Shown one piece after another: positions 45,198 to 53,622 of a stretch of 64,000 bases of DNA. Every line of letters starts with the position of its first letter. Within the stretch, counting starts at the first letter, position 1. The stretch spans positions 2,221,732-2,285,731 of the forward strand of contig NC_016894.1 in NCBI RefSeq assembly GCF_000247605.1, in the 5' to 3' direction. A program made the translations under genes and the position numbers. The DNA is from Acetobacterium woodii DSM 1030. Lineage in GTDB: Bacteria; Bacillota; Clostridia; Eubacteriales; Eubacteriaceae. Under the pieces are notes generated by a model. That model did no database searches, was not told the origin of the DNA, and saw only the letters and a program-made list of their open reading frames with translations.

Positions 45198-45611
45198 ATG
45201 AAAAATAAAAAAATACAAATATACACAGATATGATTCGTAATGTTGGATTAAAAGCGACACCACAACGTATTAGTGTTCTAAAAGTCCTCTCTGAGATGT
45301 CATCACATCCAAGTGCTGATATGTTAATGGATGCACTTGGTGACCAAGGGTATGTTATGTCGGTAGGAACAATTTATAATATTTTGGAAACTTTTTCTGA
45401 AAAAGGTTTGATTTTAAAATTAAAGGATAATCATGAAGTGATGCGTTTTGATGCAAATACTAAGTTTCATGTGCATATCTACAATAATGAAGACAATGGA
45501 ATTTGTGATTTTTTTGATCCTGAATTAGAAGTTTTACTCGCTAACTATTTTAAGAATAAATTACCTGAGGAAGTTTTATTGAATCGAATGGAAGTTTCTA
45601 TTTTTGCTTAA
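45198..45611 (+). CDS. Fur/PerR-family regulator lacking the structural zinc cysteines
   Basis: 137 residues. The DNA-binding part (LKATPQRISVLKVLSEMSSH, VGTIYNILETFSEKGLI) and dimer part fit Fur-family proteins. Regulatory-metal ligands like those of PerR are visible: His in SSHPS, Asp in MRFDAN, two His in KFHVHIY and Asp in CDFFD. The two CxxC pairs that hold structural zinc in PerR/Fur are absent; there is a single cysteine. PerR-type proteins sense peroxide via metal-catalysed His oxidation. It precedes the cooS-like operon by about 490 bases and has a perfect consensus promoter. Confidence 0.87.
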   Translation: MKNKKIQIYTDMIRNVGLKATPQRISVLKVLSEMSSHPSADMLMDALGDQGYVMSVGTIYNILETFSEKGLILKLKDNHEVMRFDANTKFHVHIYNNEDNGICDFFDPELEVLLANYFKNKLPEEVLLNRMEVSIFA

Positions 45612-45662
45612 ATGTAATAATATCTATTGTTACCCAAACATTTTTGAATATAATTAATATTT

Positions 45663-45697
45663 AAAAGGCTGTCATCTAAATGTCAGTCTTTTTTTTA
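45663..45697 (+). terminator. Terminator after the PerR-like gene
   Basis: AAAGGCTGTCAT-ctaa-ATGTCAGTCTTT hairpin (one T-T mismatch, one G-T pair) followed by TTTTTT. Confidence 0.75.
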
Positions 45698-45730
45698 TTC
45701 AGTAAAGAATATTTTTATCGTGAATCATTC

Positions 45731-45759
45731 TTGACAAATATTAATTCTATATTTATAAT
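45731..45759 (+). promoter_or_regulatory. Consensus promoter of the cooS-like operon
   Basis: TTGACA (45731-45736) and TATAAT (45754-45759) are perfect with a 17-base spacer. If used, it gives a leader of about 330 bases before the cooS-like start; that leader (45766-46098) holds no gene and no known riboswitch I can recognise. Confidence 0.8.
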
Positions 45760-46098
45760 ATAAATATAATTTTAACAAGTGATTCTTTCAAAGAAACTAG
45801 AATGTTTTCAACATAATCAATTTAGAGTCATGGTAGCGATCTCAAGACTAGCTATTTAAACATTGCAACCATTTAATCAGTTATGCAATTACTCCAATAA
45901 TTCTCTATACATTCTTAAACAAGTAATATTAACTCTAACAGTATCACTGTTTAGAAATTCTATTATCTGCAGGTCTGTTTTTGTGAAAATAGTCATTTGA
46001 TTGAAATTTTGCGTTTAAGGCAGTTTAAAAGTACAATTGTATGGAATTATTGAATTGCTCGTTTAATTGCCAAATTTAAAATTACTGGAGGGTATCAT

Positions 46099-47982
46099 AT
46101 GAATTCAAATTTTAGCTGTAAAACCTGTGCAAGTGCGGACAAAAATCTCGAAACATTCATTGCTGATCTAAGTGTTGAAACATCTCATCACCGCATGGAA
46201 GGACAAAATGTTAAATGTGGTTTCGGGTTACAAGGCATTTGCTGCCGTTTATGTTCAAACGGACCATGTCGAATTACCCCAGATGGACCAAAAGGTGTCT
46301 GCGGCGCTACCGCAGATACAATTGTTGCTCGTAATTTCTTAAGAGCAGTATCAGCCGGATCAGGATGTTATATTCACATTGTTGAAAATACAGCCCGCTT
46401 ACTTAAAAAAACTGCGGCTAGTAAAGGCCTGTTAAAAGGGAAAATTGCACTGGCAAAACTGGTTGAGATTTTTGAAATCGATGAAACTGATGAACATATT
46501 TGTGCCGAAAAAATCGCTGATCTGGTTTTAGCTGATTTGTATAAACCTGATTATGAAAAAATGGAACTTGTTGAAAAGATGGCCTATAAACCGCGTTTTG
46601 AACGTTGGAAAGAACTGGGTATCTTGCCTGGTGGAGCAAAATCCGAAGTTTTTGCGGGAGTTGTTAAAACCTCAACGAATCTTAACTCTGATCCAGTTGA
46701 TATGTATCTAAATTGCTTAAAACTGGGAATTTCAACCGGTCTTTATGGTTTAACACTGACAAATCTTCTTAATGATGTTATTTTAGGTGAACCATCGATC
46801 CGATTAGCTCCCGTTGGTTTACGCGTTATTGATACCGATTATATTAATATCATGATTACCGGTCACCAGCATTCATTGTTTTCCTATCTACAGGATCACC
46901 TGATTGACGAAGCAGTTATTGAGAAAGCTAAGGCTGTAGGTGCAAAAGGGTTTAAACTAGTTGGCTGTACCTGTGTTGGACAAGACCTTCAACTACGTGG
47001 CGAACATTACCAAGAGGTATTTAACGGACATGCGGGAAATAACTTTACCAGTGAAGCGATTCTTGCTACTGGCGCAATTGATGCCGTATTATCCGAATTC
47101 AATTGTACTTTACCAGGCATTGAACCAATCTGTGACGAATTTAAAATTAAACAAATCTGTTTGGACGACGTTTCTAAAAAGGCTAATGCTGAAATGAAAC
47201 CTTTTATTTTTGAAGAAAGAGAAAGCCAGGCTGACGAAATTATTAACGAAGTGATTGAGGCTTATCAAGCGCGACGTGGCAATGTTCCTTTGAATATGGA
47301 TCCAGAGCATGGGAATGACGATACCTTAACCGGTGTCAGTGAAGGGTCATTAAAATCATTTTTAGGTGGAACCTGGAAACCACTGATTGATTTACTAGTT
47401 AGTGGCGATATCAAAGGGATTGCCGGTGTTGTTGGATGTTCAAGCTTAACAGCCGGTGGACATGATGTCTTAACGGTTGGGTTGGTAAAAGAACTGATTG
47501 CTAAAGATATTCTTGTTTTATCTGCCGGATGTTCATCAGGCGGACTCGAAAATGTTGGTTTAATGTCACCTTCCGCGGCTGCGCTGGCAGGGCCAAAACT
47601 ACGGGCAGTTTGTGAAAGTCTGGGAATTCCACCAGTTTTAAACTTTGGTCCATGTCTCGCCATTGGCCGTCTGGAATTAGTTGCTACGGAACTGGCCGAA
47701 GCTATCGGTGTTGATCTTCCGCAATTACCACTCGTTTTATCGGCGCCGCAATGGTTAGAAGAGCAAGCTTTAGCTGATGGAGCGTTTGGTTTAGCCCTTG
47801 GTTTACCATTACATCTCGGACTTCCACCATTTGTAACTGGTAGTCCAGTAGCTGTTCAGGTCTTTACTCAAGACATGCTTAATCTTACTGGCGGTCAATT
47901 AATTATAGATGATAATGCAAAATCAGCAGCCGAAACACTCGATGGAATCATCGAAAAGAAACGAAAAGAATTAAACATCTAA
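46099..47982 (+). CDS. CooS-like carbon monoxide dehydrogenase homologue with altered active site
   Basis: 627 residues. The metal-cluster scaffold of anaerobic CODH is present: Cys40 and Cys48 (D-cluster), Cys49, Cys52, Cys57 and Cys68 (B-cluster), and by alignment with C. hydrogenoformans CODH-II all six C-cluster ligands, His256, Cys292, Cys336, Cys447, Cys478 and Cys519. But the catalytic Lys563 position is Gln556 (WLEEQAL), and the histidine channel His93/96/99/102 reads Tyr91, Ile94, Asn97, Arg100. The C-cluster surroundings also differ (GCTCVGQ, NFGPCLAIGR). So the protein may not oxidise CO; a CODH-V-like role with a modified cluster and hydroxylamine- or oxidant-type substrates is an alternative. 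GGAGG lies 7 bases before the ATG. Confidence 0.92.
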   Translation: MNSNFSCKTCASADKNLETFIADLSVETSHHRMEGQNVKCGFGLQGICCRLCSNGPCRITPDGPKGVCGATADTIVARNFLRAVSAGSGCYIHIVENTARLLKKTAASKGLLKGKIALAKLVEIFEIDETDEHICAEKIADLVLADLYKPDYEKMELVEKMAYKPRFERWKELGILPGGAKSEVFAGVVKTSTNLNSDPVDMYLNCLKLGISTGLYGLTLTNLLNDVILGEPSIRLAPVGLRVIDTDYINIMITGHQHSLFSYLQDHLIDEAVIEKAKAVGAKGFKLVGCTCVGQDLQLRGEHYQEVFNGHAGNNFTSEAILATGAIDAVLSEFNCTLPGIEPICDEFKIKQICLDDVSKKANAEMKPFIFEERESQADEIINEVIEAYQARRGNVPLNMDPEHGNDDTLTGVSEGSLKSFLGGTWKPLIDLLVSGDIKGIAGVVGCSSLTAGGHDVLTVGLVKELIAKDILVLSAGCSSGGLENVGLMSPSAAALAGPKLRAVCESLGIPPVLNFGPCLAIGRLELVATELAEAIGVDLPQLPLVLSAPQWLEEQALADGAFGLALGLPLHLGLPPFVTGSPVAVQVFTQDMLNLTGGQLIIDDNAKSAAETLDGIIEKKRKELNI

Positions 47983-47994
47983 GGAGGTGTAATC

Positions 47995-48444
47995 ATGAAA
48001 CGAATCATCATTGATCGTGAAAAATGCGATGGTTGTCTAAACTGCAATGTCGCCTGTATCAGTGCCCATGAAGAAGGCAGTAATTTTTACACCGTTAACT
48101 TGCAAAGCATCGATTCTGAAACGCGTAACTTTATTAAATTTGATCCTAAAACTGGTTACACGCCAATTTTCTGTCGCCATTGTGACGAACCGGAATGTGT
48201 CTTATCCTGTATGAGTGGAGCGCTTGAAAAGGATCCGAAAACTGGTCACGTACAATATGACGAAACAAAATGTGCGGCTTGTTACATGTGTGTAATGAAT
48301 TGTCCGTACGGCGTTTTGAAACCAGATAATAAAACCCATACCAAAGTTATCAAATGTGATTTTTGTGAAGATAAACCCGATGGCCCAAGTTGTGTCAAAG
48401 CATGTCCTAAACACGCCATTGAAGTGAAAGAGGTAAGTTTATGA
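47995..48444 (+). CDS. CooF-like 4Fe-4S ferredoxin
   Basis: 149 residues with four cysteine clusters typical of the CooF/HycB/DmsB group: CDGCLNCNVAC, CRHCDEPECVLSC, CAACYMCVMNCP and CDFCEDKPDGPSCVKAC, enough for four [4Fe-4S] centres. It carries electrons between the cooS-like protein and a partner. AAGGAGG stands 6 bases before the ATG, 12 bases after the cooS-like stop, and its end overlaps the next gene by 4 bases (ATGA), so the three are one operon. Confidence 0.93.
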   Translation: MKRIIIDREKCDGCLNCNVACISAHEEGSNFYTVNLQSIDSETRNFIKFDPKTGYTPIFCRHCDEPECVLSCMSGALEKDPKTGHVQYDETKCAACYMCVMNCPYGVLKPDNKTHTKVIKCDFCEDKPDGPSCVKACPKHAIEVKEVSL

Positions 48445-49673
48445 AAATTGTGATTATCGGCGCCAGCGCTGCTGGAATCAGTGCGGCGAAAACAATCAAA
48501 TCAACAAAACCGGACACTGAAATAGTGATTATTTCTAAAGAAGATCGTATTCATTCTCGCTGTATGCTACATAAATTTTTAGGGCATGAACGCGATGCTC
48601 AAGGTATCAGCTTTGTTAATGAAGATTTTTTTGAAAAAAATAATATTACTTTGCTAAATAACACAACGGTTATTGGTCTAGAGCCCGATAAAAAGATTGT
48701 AAAAACACATGACAACCAGGATATTTCTTATGATAAATTACTGATTGCCACCGGGGCATCTTACTTCATTCCACCAATTCCAGGATTGCGAGAATCCAAA
48801 AATGTTTATGGTTTTAGGGATTTAAAAGATGCTCAACTACTGGATACCGAATGTTTAACCGCCAAAAATGCGGTAGTCATTGGTGCCGGACTCGTTGGAA
48901 TGGATGCTGTCGCCGCTTTATTGGAACGCGGTTTGAAAGTGACTGTTATCGAAATGACTGCAGATATTATGAGCTTGCAGCTTGATAAAAAATCAGCCCA
49001 GGCGTATCAACAGCTTTTTGAAAAAGAGGGTGCTGAATTTATCTTAAATGATAAGGTGGTATCGGTAGATGTTAACGCTGTGGGAAGAGGTGAAATGGTT
49101 CATCTTGCCAGTGGTAAAGCGGTTCCCGCCGATGTTATAGTGATCGCTGCTGGGGTACGTCCGGCTTTTAGATTTGTGGAAGAATCTGAGATAAAAACTA
49201 ATCATGCGATATTGGTTGGCGATGACTTACAAACAAATATCAATGGTATTTATGCGGCTGGAGATGTAAATGGGATCGCTGGAATTTGGCCCAATGCGAT
49301 GAAACAAGGAAAAATTGCGGCCCTTAATATGCTTGGTGAGAATCTTCGTTATGATGATCGTTATGCCCTTAAAAACACCATGAATTTCTATGGTCTCACG
49401 ACTCTTTCCTTGGGAAATATTAATCCCGAAGACGAAGAAAAATGTGATATATTTACTCGCGAAGACCGCAATAATTATCAAAAAATCGTCATCCGAAATG
49501 GAATCATTCAAGGCGTTATCATGCAGGGGAATATTAACGGAAGTGGTTTCTGGCAATATCTGATTAAAAATAAAATTGATGTTTCCGGAATTAATAAAGA
49601 TATCTTTGATCTAAGTTTTGCAGATTTTTATGGTATCAACCAGGAAAATGGCGAGTACAACTATGCTGTTTAA
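48441..49673 (+). CDS. FAD-dependent NAD(P)H oxidoreductase
   Basis: 410 residues. FAD site at the N-terminus (IVIIGASAAGISAAKTI), a second dinucleotide site at about 150 (AVVIGAGLVGMDAVAAL, with VTVIEMT after it) and the FAD-distal motif NGIYAAGDV. This is the NirB/rubredoxin-reductase type of pyridine-nucleotide oxidoreductase without a redox-active disulfide. It would pass electrons between NAD(P)H and the CooF-like ferredoxin. In some acetogens similar genes follow cooS-cooF. The C-terminal 90 residues are a typical extra domain. Overlaps the ferredoxin gene by 4 bases. Confidence 0.93.
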   Translation: MKIVIIGASAAGISAAKTIKSTKPDTEIVIISKEDRIHSRCMLHKFLGHERDAQGISFVNEDFFEKNNITLLNNTTVIGLEPDKKIVKTHDNQDISYDKLLIATGASYFIPPIPGLRESKNVYGFRDLKDAQLLDTECLTAKNAVVIGAGLVGMDAVAALLERGLKVTVIEMTADIMSLQLDKKSAQAYQQLFEKEGAEFILNDKVVSVDVNAVGRGEMVHLASGKAVPADVIVIAAGVRPAFRFVEESEIKTNHAILVGDDLQTNINGIYAAGDVNGIAGIWPNAMKQGKIAALNMLGENLRYDDRYALKNTMNFYGLTTLSLGNINPEDEEKCDIFTREDRNNYQKIVIRNGIIQGVIMQGNINGSGFWQYLIKNKIDVSGINKDIFDLSFADFYGINQENGEYNYAV

Positions 49674-49736
49674 ATCCAAGACTCTATTTAAGATTATTTG
49701 ATATTTACTATCTGAAATAATCTTGTAAAAATTATT

Positions 49737-49803
49737 AGGTGTGTGCCTTCTCAAAGCGTTATGCATTAATTGACGCGCCGGGGTGGAGCACGCCTTTTAT
49801 TTT
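49737..49803 (+). terminator. Terminator after the cooS-like operon
   Basis: AGGTGTGTGCC pairs with GGAGCACGCCT (one mismatch, two G-T pairs) around a structured loop that itself pairs GCGT/ACGC, followed by TTTATTTTA. The loop is long, so the call is moderate. Confidence 0.55.
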
Positions 49804-49927
49804 ATTGATTTACAAACTGATATTAAGAAATTTAAGATCGAAAGCAATCTTCTTTTCATTTATGATGTTATAGTGTATAGTATAGTGAGACATAAATATA
49901 ATAGAAATGAAATTTTTGGAGGTTAAA

Positions 49928-50437
49928 ATGTCAGAAAACGAAACTAAAATAGCAACTAATCCAATTGTTAAAATTGAAATGGAAAATGGTCAAACCATGG
50001 AAATTGAACTATATCCTGAGATTGCGCCAATTACTGTTGAGAATTATTTAAAACTAGTTAATGATGGTTTTTATAACGGGCTAATTTTTCACCGCGTCAT
50101 TCCCGGTTTTATGATTCAGGGTGGATGCCCACAGGGAACCGGAATGGGCGGACCCGGACATAACATTAAGGGCGAATTTTCGGGAAATGGTGTTGTTAAT
50201 GATCTCAAACACGTAAAAGGTGTTATTTCCATGGCCCGTTCAGGAATGCCCGATTCAGCTGGATCACAATTCTTTATAATGGTTGATGACGCACCCTTCC
50301 TGGATGGTCAATATGCCGCTTTCGGCAAAGTAATTTCCGGAATCGAAACAGCAGATGCAATCGTCTCAGTCGATCGGGATCGTTCTGATAAACCGTTTGA
50401 AGATCAGGTTATTAAAAAAATTGAAGTGTTGTCTTAA
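49928..50437 (+). CDS. Cyclophilin-type peptidyl-prolyl isomerase
   Basis: 169 residues, cytoplasmic. Catalyses proline isomerisation in protein folding. Hallmarks: IFHRVIPGFMIQGG with the catalytic Arg, GVISMARSGMPDSAGSQFFI and FLDGQYAAFGKVI. TTTGGAGG is 5 bases before ATG 49928, which is better than the in-frame ATG 49907. It stands alone between the cooS-like operon and a zinc-ribbon protein. Confidence 0.94.
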   Translation: MSENETKIATNPIVKIEMENGQTMEIELYPEIAPITVENYLKLVNDGFYNGLIFHRVIPGFMIQGGCPQGTGMGGPGHNIKGEFSGNGVVNDLKHVKGVISMARSGMPDSAGSQFFIMVDDAPFLDGQYAAFGKVISGIETADAIVSVDRDRSDKPFEDQVIKKIEVLS

Positions 50438-50497
50438 ACAATATTTTGAAATCACGATGTTTTTATGATAAAATAAAATAAAAAGGATGTGAGCGCA

Positions 50498-51037
50498 ATG
50501 GCAAAGTATTGTCCAAAATGTTATGCCGGCATTGGTCCCGATGATGTAGTTTGTGGCAATTGCGGTAATGTTTTAAAAGAAAATAGTGTCGTCGACAACA
50601 ACCTTACCGATCAATTTTCTGGTGAGGAAGAGCATTCTAACGATATTTCTATTCAGGAAACTTCTGCTGAACATCACGATGAAGAACCGATTGTCCAGGA
50701 AATGATTGCTGAAGAAACGATTATTGTCGCTGAACCGATTAAACAAGATCCTGTCCCGAATCAAACCGCAACCTCAAAGAAAATCGAAAGCGAAAATTCT
50801 GAGATTCCGATGACCTTGGGTGACTGGCTATTGACACTTTTATTGTTGTCTCTACCGATTGTTAATCTTGTCATGCTTATTATCTGGAGTGTTGATTCGA
50901 ACACCAAAACTACAAAAAAACATTTTGCTTGGGCAACATTGATTTTTATGGGAATCGGTATTGTTCTCACCATCATCTTTTCAAGTCTGATGTTTGCAAT
51001 GATCGCTTCGATGATGGGCTCGTCATTTTATTATTAA
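50498..51037 (+). CDS. Zinc-ribbon membrane protein
   Basis: 179 residues. An N-terminal zinc ribbon (CPKC at 5-8 and CGNC at about 19-22), an acidic, proline- and threonine-containing linker of about 80 residues, then two membrane helices (about 112-133 and 145-175). The last part (WLLTLLLLSLPIVNLVMLIIW) resembles small membrane proteins of unknown function often annotated zinc-ribbon domain-containing. AAGGATG is 6 bases before ATG 50498. A strong terminator follows. Confidence 0.8.
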   Translation: MAKYCPKCYAGIGPDDVVCGNCGNVLKENSVVDNNLTDQFSGEEEHSNDISIQETSAEHHDEEPIVQEMIAEETIIVAEPIKQDPVPNQTATSKKIESENSEIPMTLGDWLLTLLLLSLPIVNLVMLIIWSVDSNTKTTKKHFAWATLIFMGIGIVLTIIFSSLMFAMIASMMGSSFYY

Positions 51038-51121
51038 TACCGCTTTGTTTTAACATAAAAAAGAATATAAACAAATGTCTTTTGAAATAAATTTGTTTGA
51101 TTCTATTTTATCTCGACAATT

Positions 51122-51149
51122 AAAAAGAACCGCCGAAGCGGTTCTTTTT
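51122..51149. terminator. Strong bidirectional terminator
   Basis: AAAAAGAACCGC-cgaa-GCGGTTCTTTTT: a perfect 12-bp stem with a tetraloop between the convergent zinc-ribbon and EutL genes. Confidence 0.92.
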
Positions 51150-51162
51150 AATTGAATTAATT

Positions 51163-51807
51163 TCAATAATCAAGAGGATCTTCTACACAGTCTATAATAG
51201 CCTTCTTAAAGGCCTCGCAAGCAGTTCGACAATTCGATTGAGTCCCGGTTAAAATCGCACCACTTAGATTCGAATGCGTTGGCGGGCCAAAGAATTTAAC
51301 AACTTCAACATCGGCAACAGTTAGCGCTTCATCAACACCAACAACACCTTCCAAGGCAGGAGCGAACAAAAAAGCGATCGAAGAACCAATCGGTAAATCA
51401 TAAGTTTTAGAAAAATATTTCCCGATTTTCGGCACTAGTTGAGCATAAATCAGATTACTGTTATCTTCATTGGCACTGTAGACACTGGATTTATTTTCAG
51501 CGTAATCGCGGATATATCGTAACCCGCTTTCTACATCAGAAACAGTAGGACCGGTGATGACACCAAAAACCTGACCGTCATTTAAACCAGCCCCGGCTCC
51601 GTAAAGAGTTTTGATGTAGACGACATCAACATTAGCTGTCTTGGTAGCTTCATCAGCTGCACAGTATCCGACCCCATCGTATTGGGTTGTAAAAATTCCG
51701 ATATCGATACACCCTTCCGGTAAATCAAATTCTTCTAACATGATGTCTTCAACATCGGTCAACATTTTACTATAAACGATATTACATTTAACTCTGTCTC
51801 CAGTCAT
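51163..51807 (-). CDS. eutL: EutL-type bacterial microcompartment shell protein
   Basis: 214 residues with two tandem BMC domains, as in EutL of the ethanolamine microcompartment, whose trimers form pseudohexameric shell tiles with a gated pore. Matching stretches are CAADEATKTANVDVVYIKTLYGAGA in the first half and AFLFAPALEGVVGVDEALTVADVEVV with GAILTGTQSNCRTACEAFKKA in the second. AGGAG is 6 bases before the ATG. No other shell protein or eut enzyme is near; the next gene is accA with a terminator between. A lone EutL may serve a locus elsewhere. Confidence 0.88.
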   Translation of the reverse strand: MTGDRVKCNIVYSKMLTDVEDIMLEEFDLPEGCIDIGIFTTQYDGVGYCAADEATKTANVDVVYIKTLYGAGAGLNDGQVFGVITGPTVSDVESGLRYIRDYAENKSSVYSANEDNSNLIYAQLVPKIGKYFSKTYDLPIGSSIAFLFAPALEGVVGVDEALTVADVEVVKFFGPPTHSNLSGAILTGTQSNCRTACEAFKKAIIDCVEDPLDY

Positions 51808-51878
51808 AGCATCATCTCCTTTTCCGAATTATAAATATTTATATGCTTTATAATACCATTATTTCAGTCATAGGTAAA

Positions 51879-51913
51879 TAAAAAAAAGGCAGATAACTTG
51901 TCTGTTACTCTGC
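51879..51913 (-). terminator. Terminator of the fatty-acid operon
   Basis: On the minus strand GCAGAGTAAC and GTTATCTGC pair (one bulge) and are followed by nine T. It lies just after accA. Confidence 0.75.
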
Positions 51914-51941
51914 ATTTTAATTATCCTAAATACTGATAAAA

Positions 51942-52733
51942 TTATTCGATGCTATTTTCAATTGAACCATATTTGCGAAATCGATCATAGCGGTTTTGAG
52001 TTAGTTCCGAGGCACTCATTGTTTTGCTTTTTTGAAAACATTTAAATAAATTGATTTTTAATTCCCGATAGACATTTTTGAAGTCACGATGATTTTCAGA
52101 AATTATTTTATCAACAACTTGAAGTTCCAACAAATCCTCAGCTGTTAATTTAAGACAATTAGCGGCTTCTTTTATTTTAGCAGGATCTTTCCATAAAATG
52201 CTCGCACATCCTTCCGGCGAAATAACGGAATAAATGGCATTTTCCAGAATCCAAACTTCATCGGCTACACCAAGAGCCAGTGCTCCACCGCTGCCGCCTT
52301 CACCAATAATAATTGAAATAATTGGGACCTGAAGACTCATCATCTCCATTAAATTCATGGCAATGGCATGGCCTTGGCCACGTTCTTCAGCTCCGATTCC
52401 ACAAAACGCTCCAGAGGTATCAATAAAACAAACAATTGGTCGATTAAATTTTTCTGCCAGTTTCATTTGCCGAAGCGCTTTTCGATAACCTTCCGGATGT
52501 GACGAACCAAAGTTTCGTTTTACCCGGGTTTTGGTATTTTTACCACGTTCCTGAGCAATAATCGTTACCGGCATATCCATCAGAAATCCTAACCCGGTAA
52601 TCATCGCAGGATCATCACCAAAACTACGATCACCATGAAGCTCAATAAAATCGGTAAAAAGATTATCAATATAATCTTGTCCGGTGGGACGATTTTTTTT
52701 TCGTGCCAACGTAACGTGTTTATAAGCTTCCAT
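51942..52733 (-). CDS. accA: Acetyl-CoA carboxylase carboxyltransferase alpha subunit
   Basis: 263 residues from ATG 52733 (AAAGGCGG upstream; the open frame begins at GTG 52742). It transfers the carboxyl group from carboxybiotin to acetyl-CoA together with AccD. Seen: ARKKNRPTGQDYIDNLFTDFIELHGDR, RNFGSSHPEGYRKALRQMKLAEKF, IIGEGGSGGALALGVADEVWILEN and YSVISPEGCASILWKD. It overlaps accD by 14 bases and is the last gene of the fab operon. Confidence 0.96.
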   Translation of the reverse strand: MEAYKHVTLARKKNRPTGQDYIDNLFTDFIELHGDRSFGDDPAMITGLGFLMDMPVTIIAQERGKNTKTRVKRNFGSSHPEGYRKALRQMKLAEKFNRPIVCFIDTSGAFCGIGAEERGQGHAIAMNLMEMMSLQVPIISIIIGEGGSGGALALGVADEVWILENAIYSVISPEGCASILWKDPAKIKEAANCLKLTAEDLLELQVVDKIISENHRDFKNVYRELKINLFKCFQKSKTMSASELTQNRYDRFRKYGSIENSIE

Positions 52734-53607
52734 TATCTTCACCGCCTTTTGAGATTGAGTGGAGGGTTAATAATCGATTAAGGGTTTCTTTTTGAATTTT
52801 TCGGGGGGTAATCCCATCAATGAACCCTTTTTCAAGTAAAAACTCGGCCCGTTGGAATCCTTTTGGCAGTCGTTGACGGATCGTCTGTTCAATAACCCGT
52901 GGTCCGGCAAAAGCAATTAAGGCTTCCGGTTCGGCCAGAATAATATCACCTTCCATCGCAAAGCTAGCTGTCACGCCACCGGTAGTCGGGTCGGTTAACA
53001 TGACTATATATAAAAGACCGGCATCACTATGACGTTTTACCGCACCGCTGGTTTTCGCCATTTGCATTAAAGCCAGCATACCTTCCTGCATCCGGGCACC
53101 GCCGGAGACGGTATATCCAATCACCGGTAACTGATGTTTTAAAGCGTATTCAAAAAGAAGCGTGACTTTTTCTCCCACAACCTGGCCCATACTTCCCATC
53201 ATAAACGCTGCTTCCATAACAAAAAAAGCCGTTTTATGGTGGTCTAATTCGCCGACCCCAATAATGACACCTTCCGATTCGTGACTCAATAAAGCAGCCT
53301 GTTCCAATTTTTCATCATAGCCAGGAAACGCCAGTCGATTTGTTGAAACCAATTCAGAATGTAGTTCCTGAAAAGTATCTGAATCAACGATCATATTTAA
53401 ACGCTGTCGGGCATTGATTCGGAAATGATAACCACATTTAGGACAAACATGAAAGTTATTTTCTAGATCTGAAGTAAAACTTAGTTGTTTGCAAGATGGA
53501 CAGCTGCGGCATAGTTCTGAAGGAATAGCTGGATCATTTAAACGACTTGTCCGATGCTGGGCTTCAAGTTCATTTTTTGGTTTTTTAAATAAACCTTTAT
53601 TAAGCAT
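52720..53607 (-). CDS. accD: Acetyl-CoA carboxylase carboxyltransferase beta subunit
   Basis: 295 residues. An N-terminal zinc finger (CPSC and CPKC, some 19 residues apart) and a crotonase-like core with GYTVSGGARMQEG, DPTTGGVTASFAMEGDIILAEPEALIAFAGPRVIEQT. Works with AccA. It overlaps accA and is 15 bases after accC. The start (ATG 53607) follows AATGGAG. Order accB-fabZ-accC-accD-accA is typical of Firmicutes. Confidence 0.96.
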   Translation of the reverse strand: MLNKGLFKKPKNELEAQHRTSRLNDPAIPSELCRSCPSCKQLSFTSDLENNFHVCPKCGYHFRINARQRLNMIVDSDTFQELHSELVSTNRLAFPGYDEKLEQAALLSHESEGVIIGVGELDHHKTAFFVMEAAFMMGSMGQVVGEKVTLLFEYALKHQLPVIGYTVSGGARMQEGMLALMQMAKTSGAVKRHSDAGLLYIVMLTDPTTGGVTASFAMEGDIILAEPEALIAFAGPRVIEQTIRQRLPKGFQRAEFLLEKGFIDGITPRKIQKETLNRLLTLHSISKGGEDNGSL

Positions 53608-53622
53608 TCAAAAACTCCATTT

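Noticed and set aside
46099-49673. Reading the cooS-like operon as the Wood-Ljungdahl CODH/ACS or as a CO-oxidising hydrogenase unit.
   Set aside because: No acsB, acsCD, corrinoid protein or hydrogenase genes are near, and key catalytic residues of CooS are replaced.
51163-51807. A microcompartment locus around EutL.
   Set aside because: No second shell gene or enzyme with an encapsulation peptide lies on either side; the neighbours are a zinc-ribbon protein and accA.
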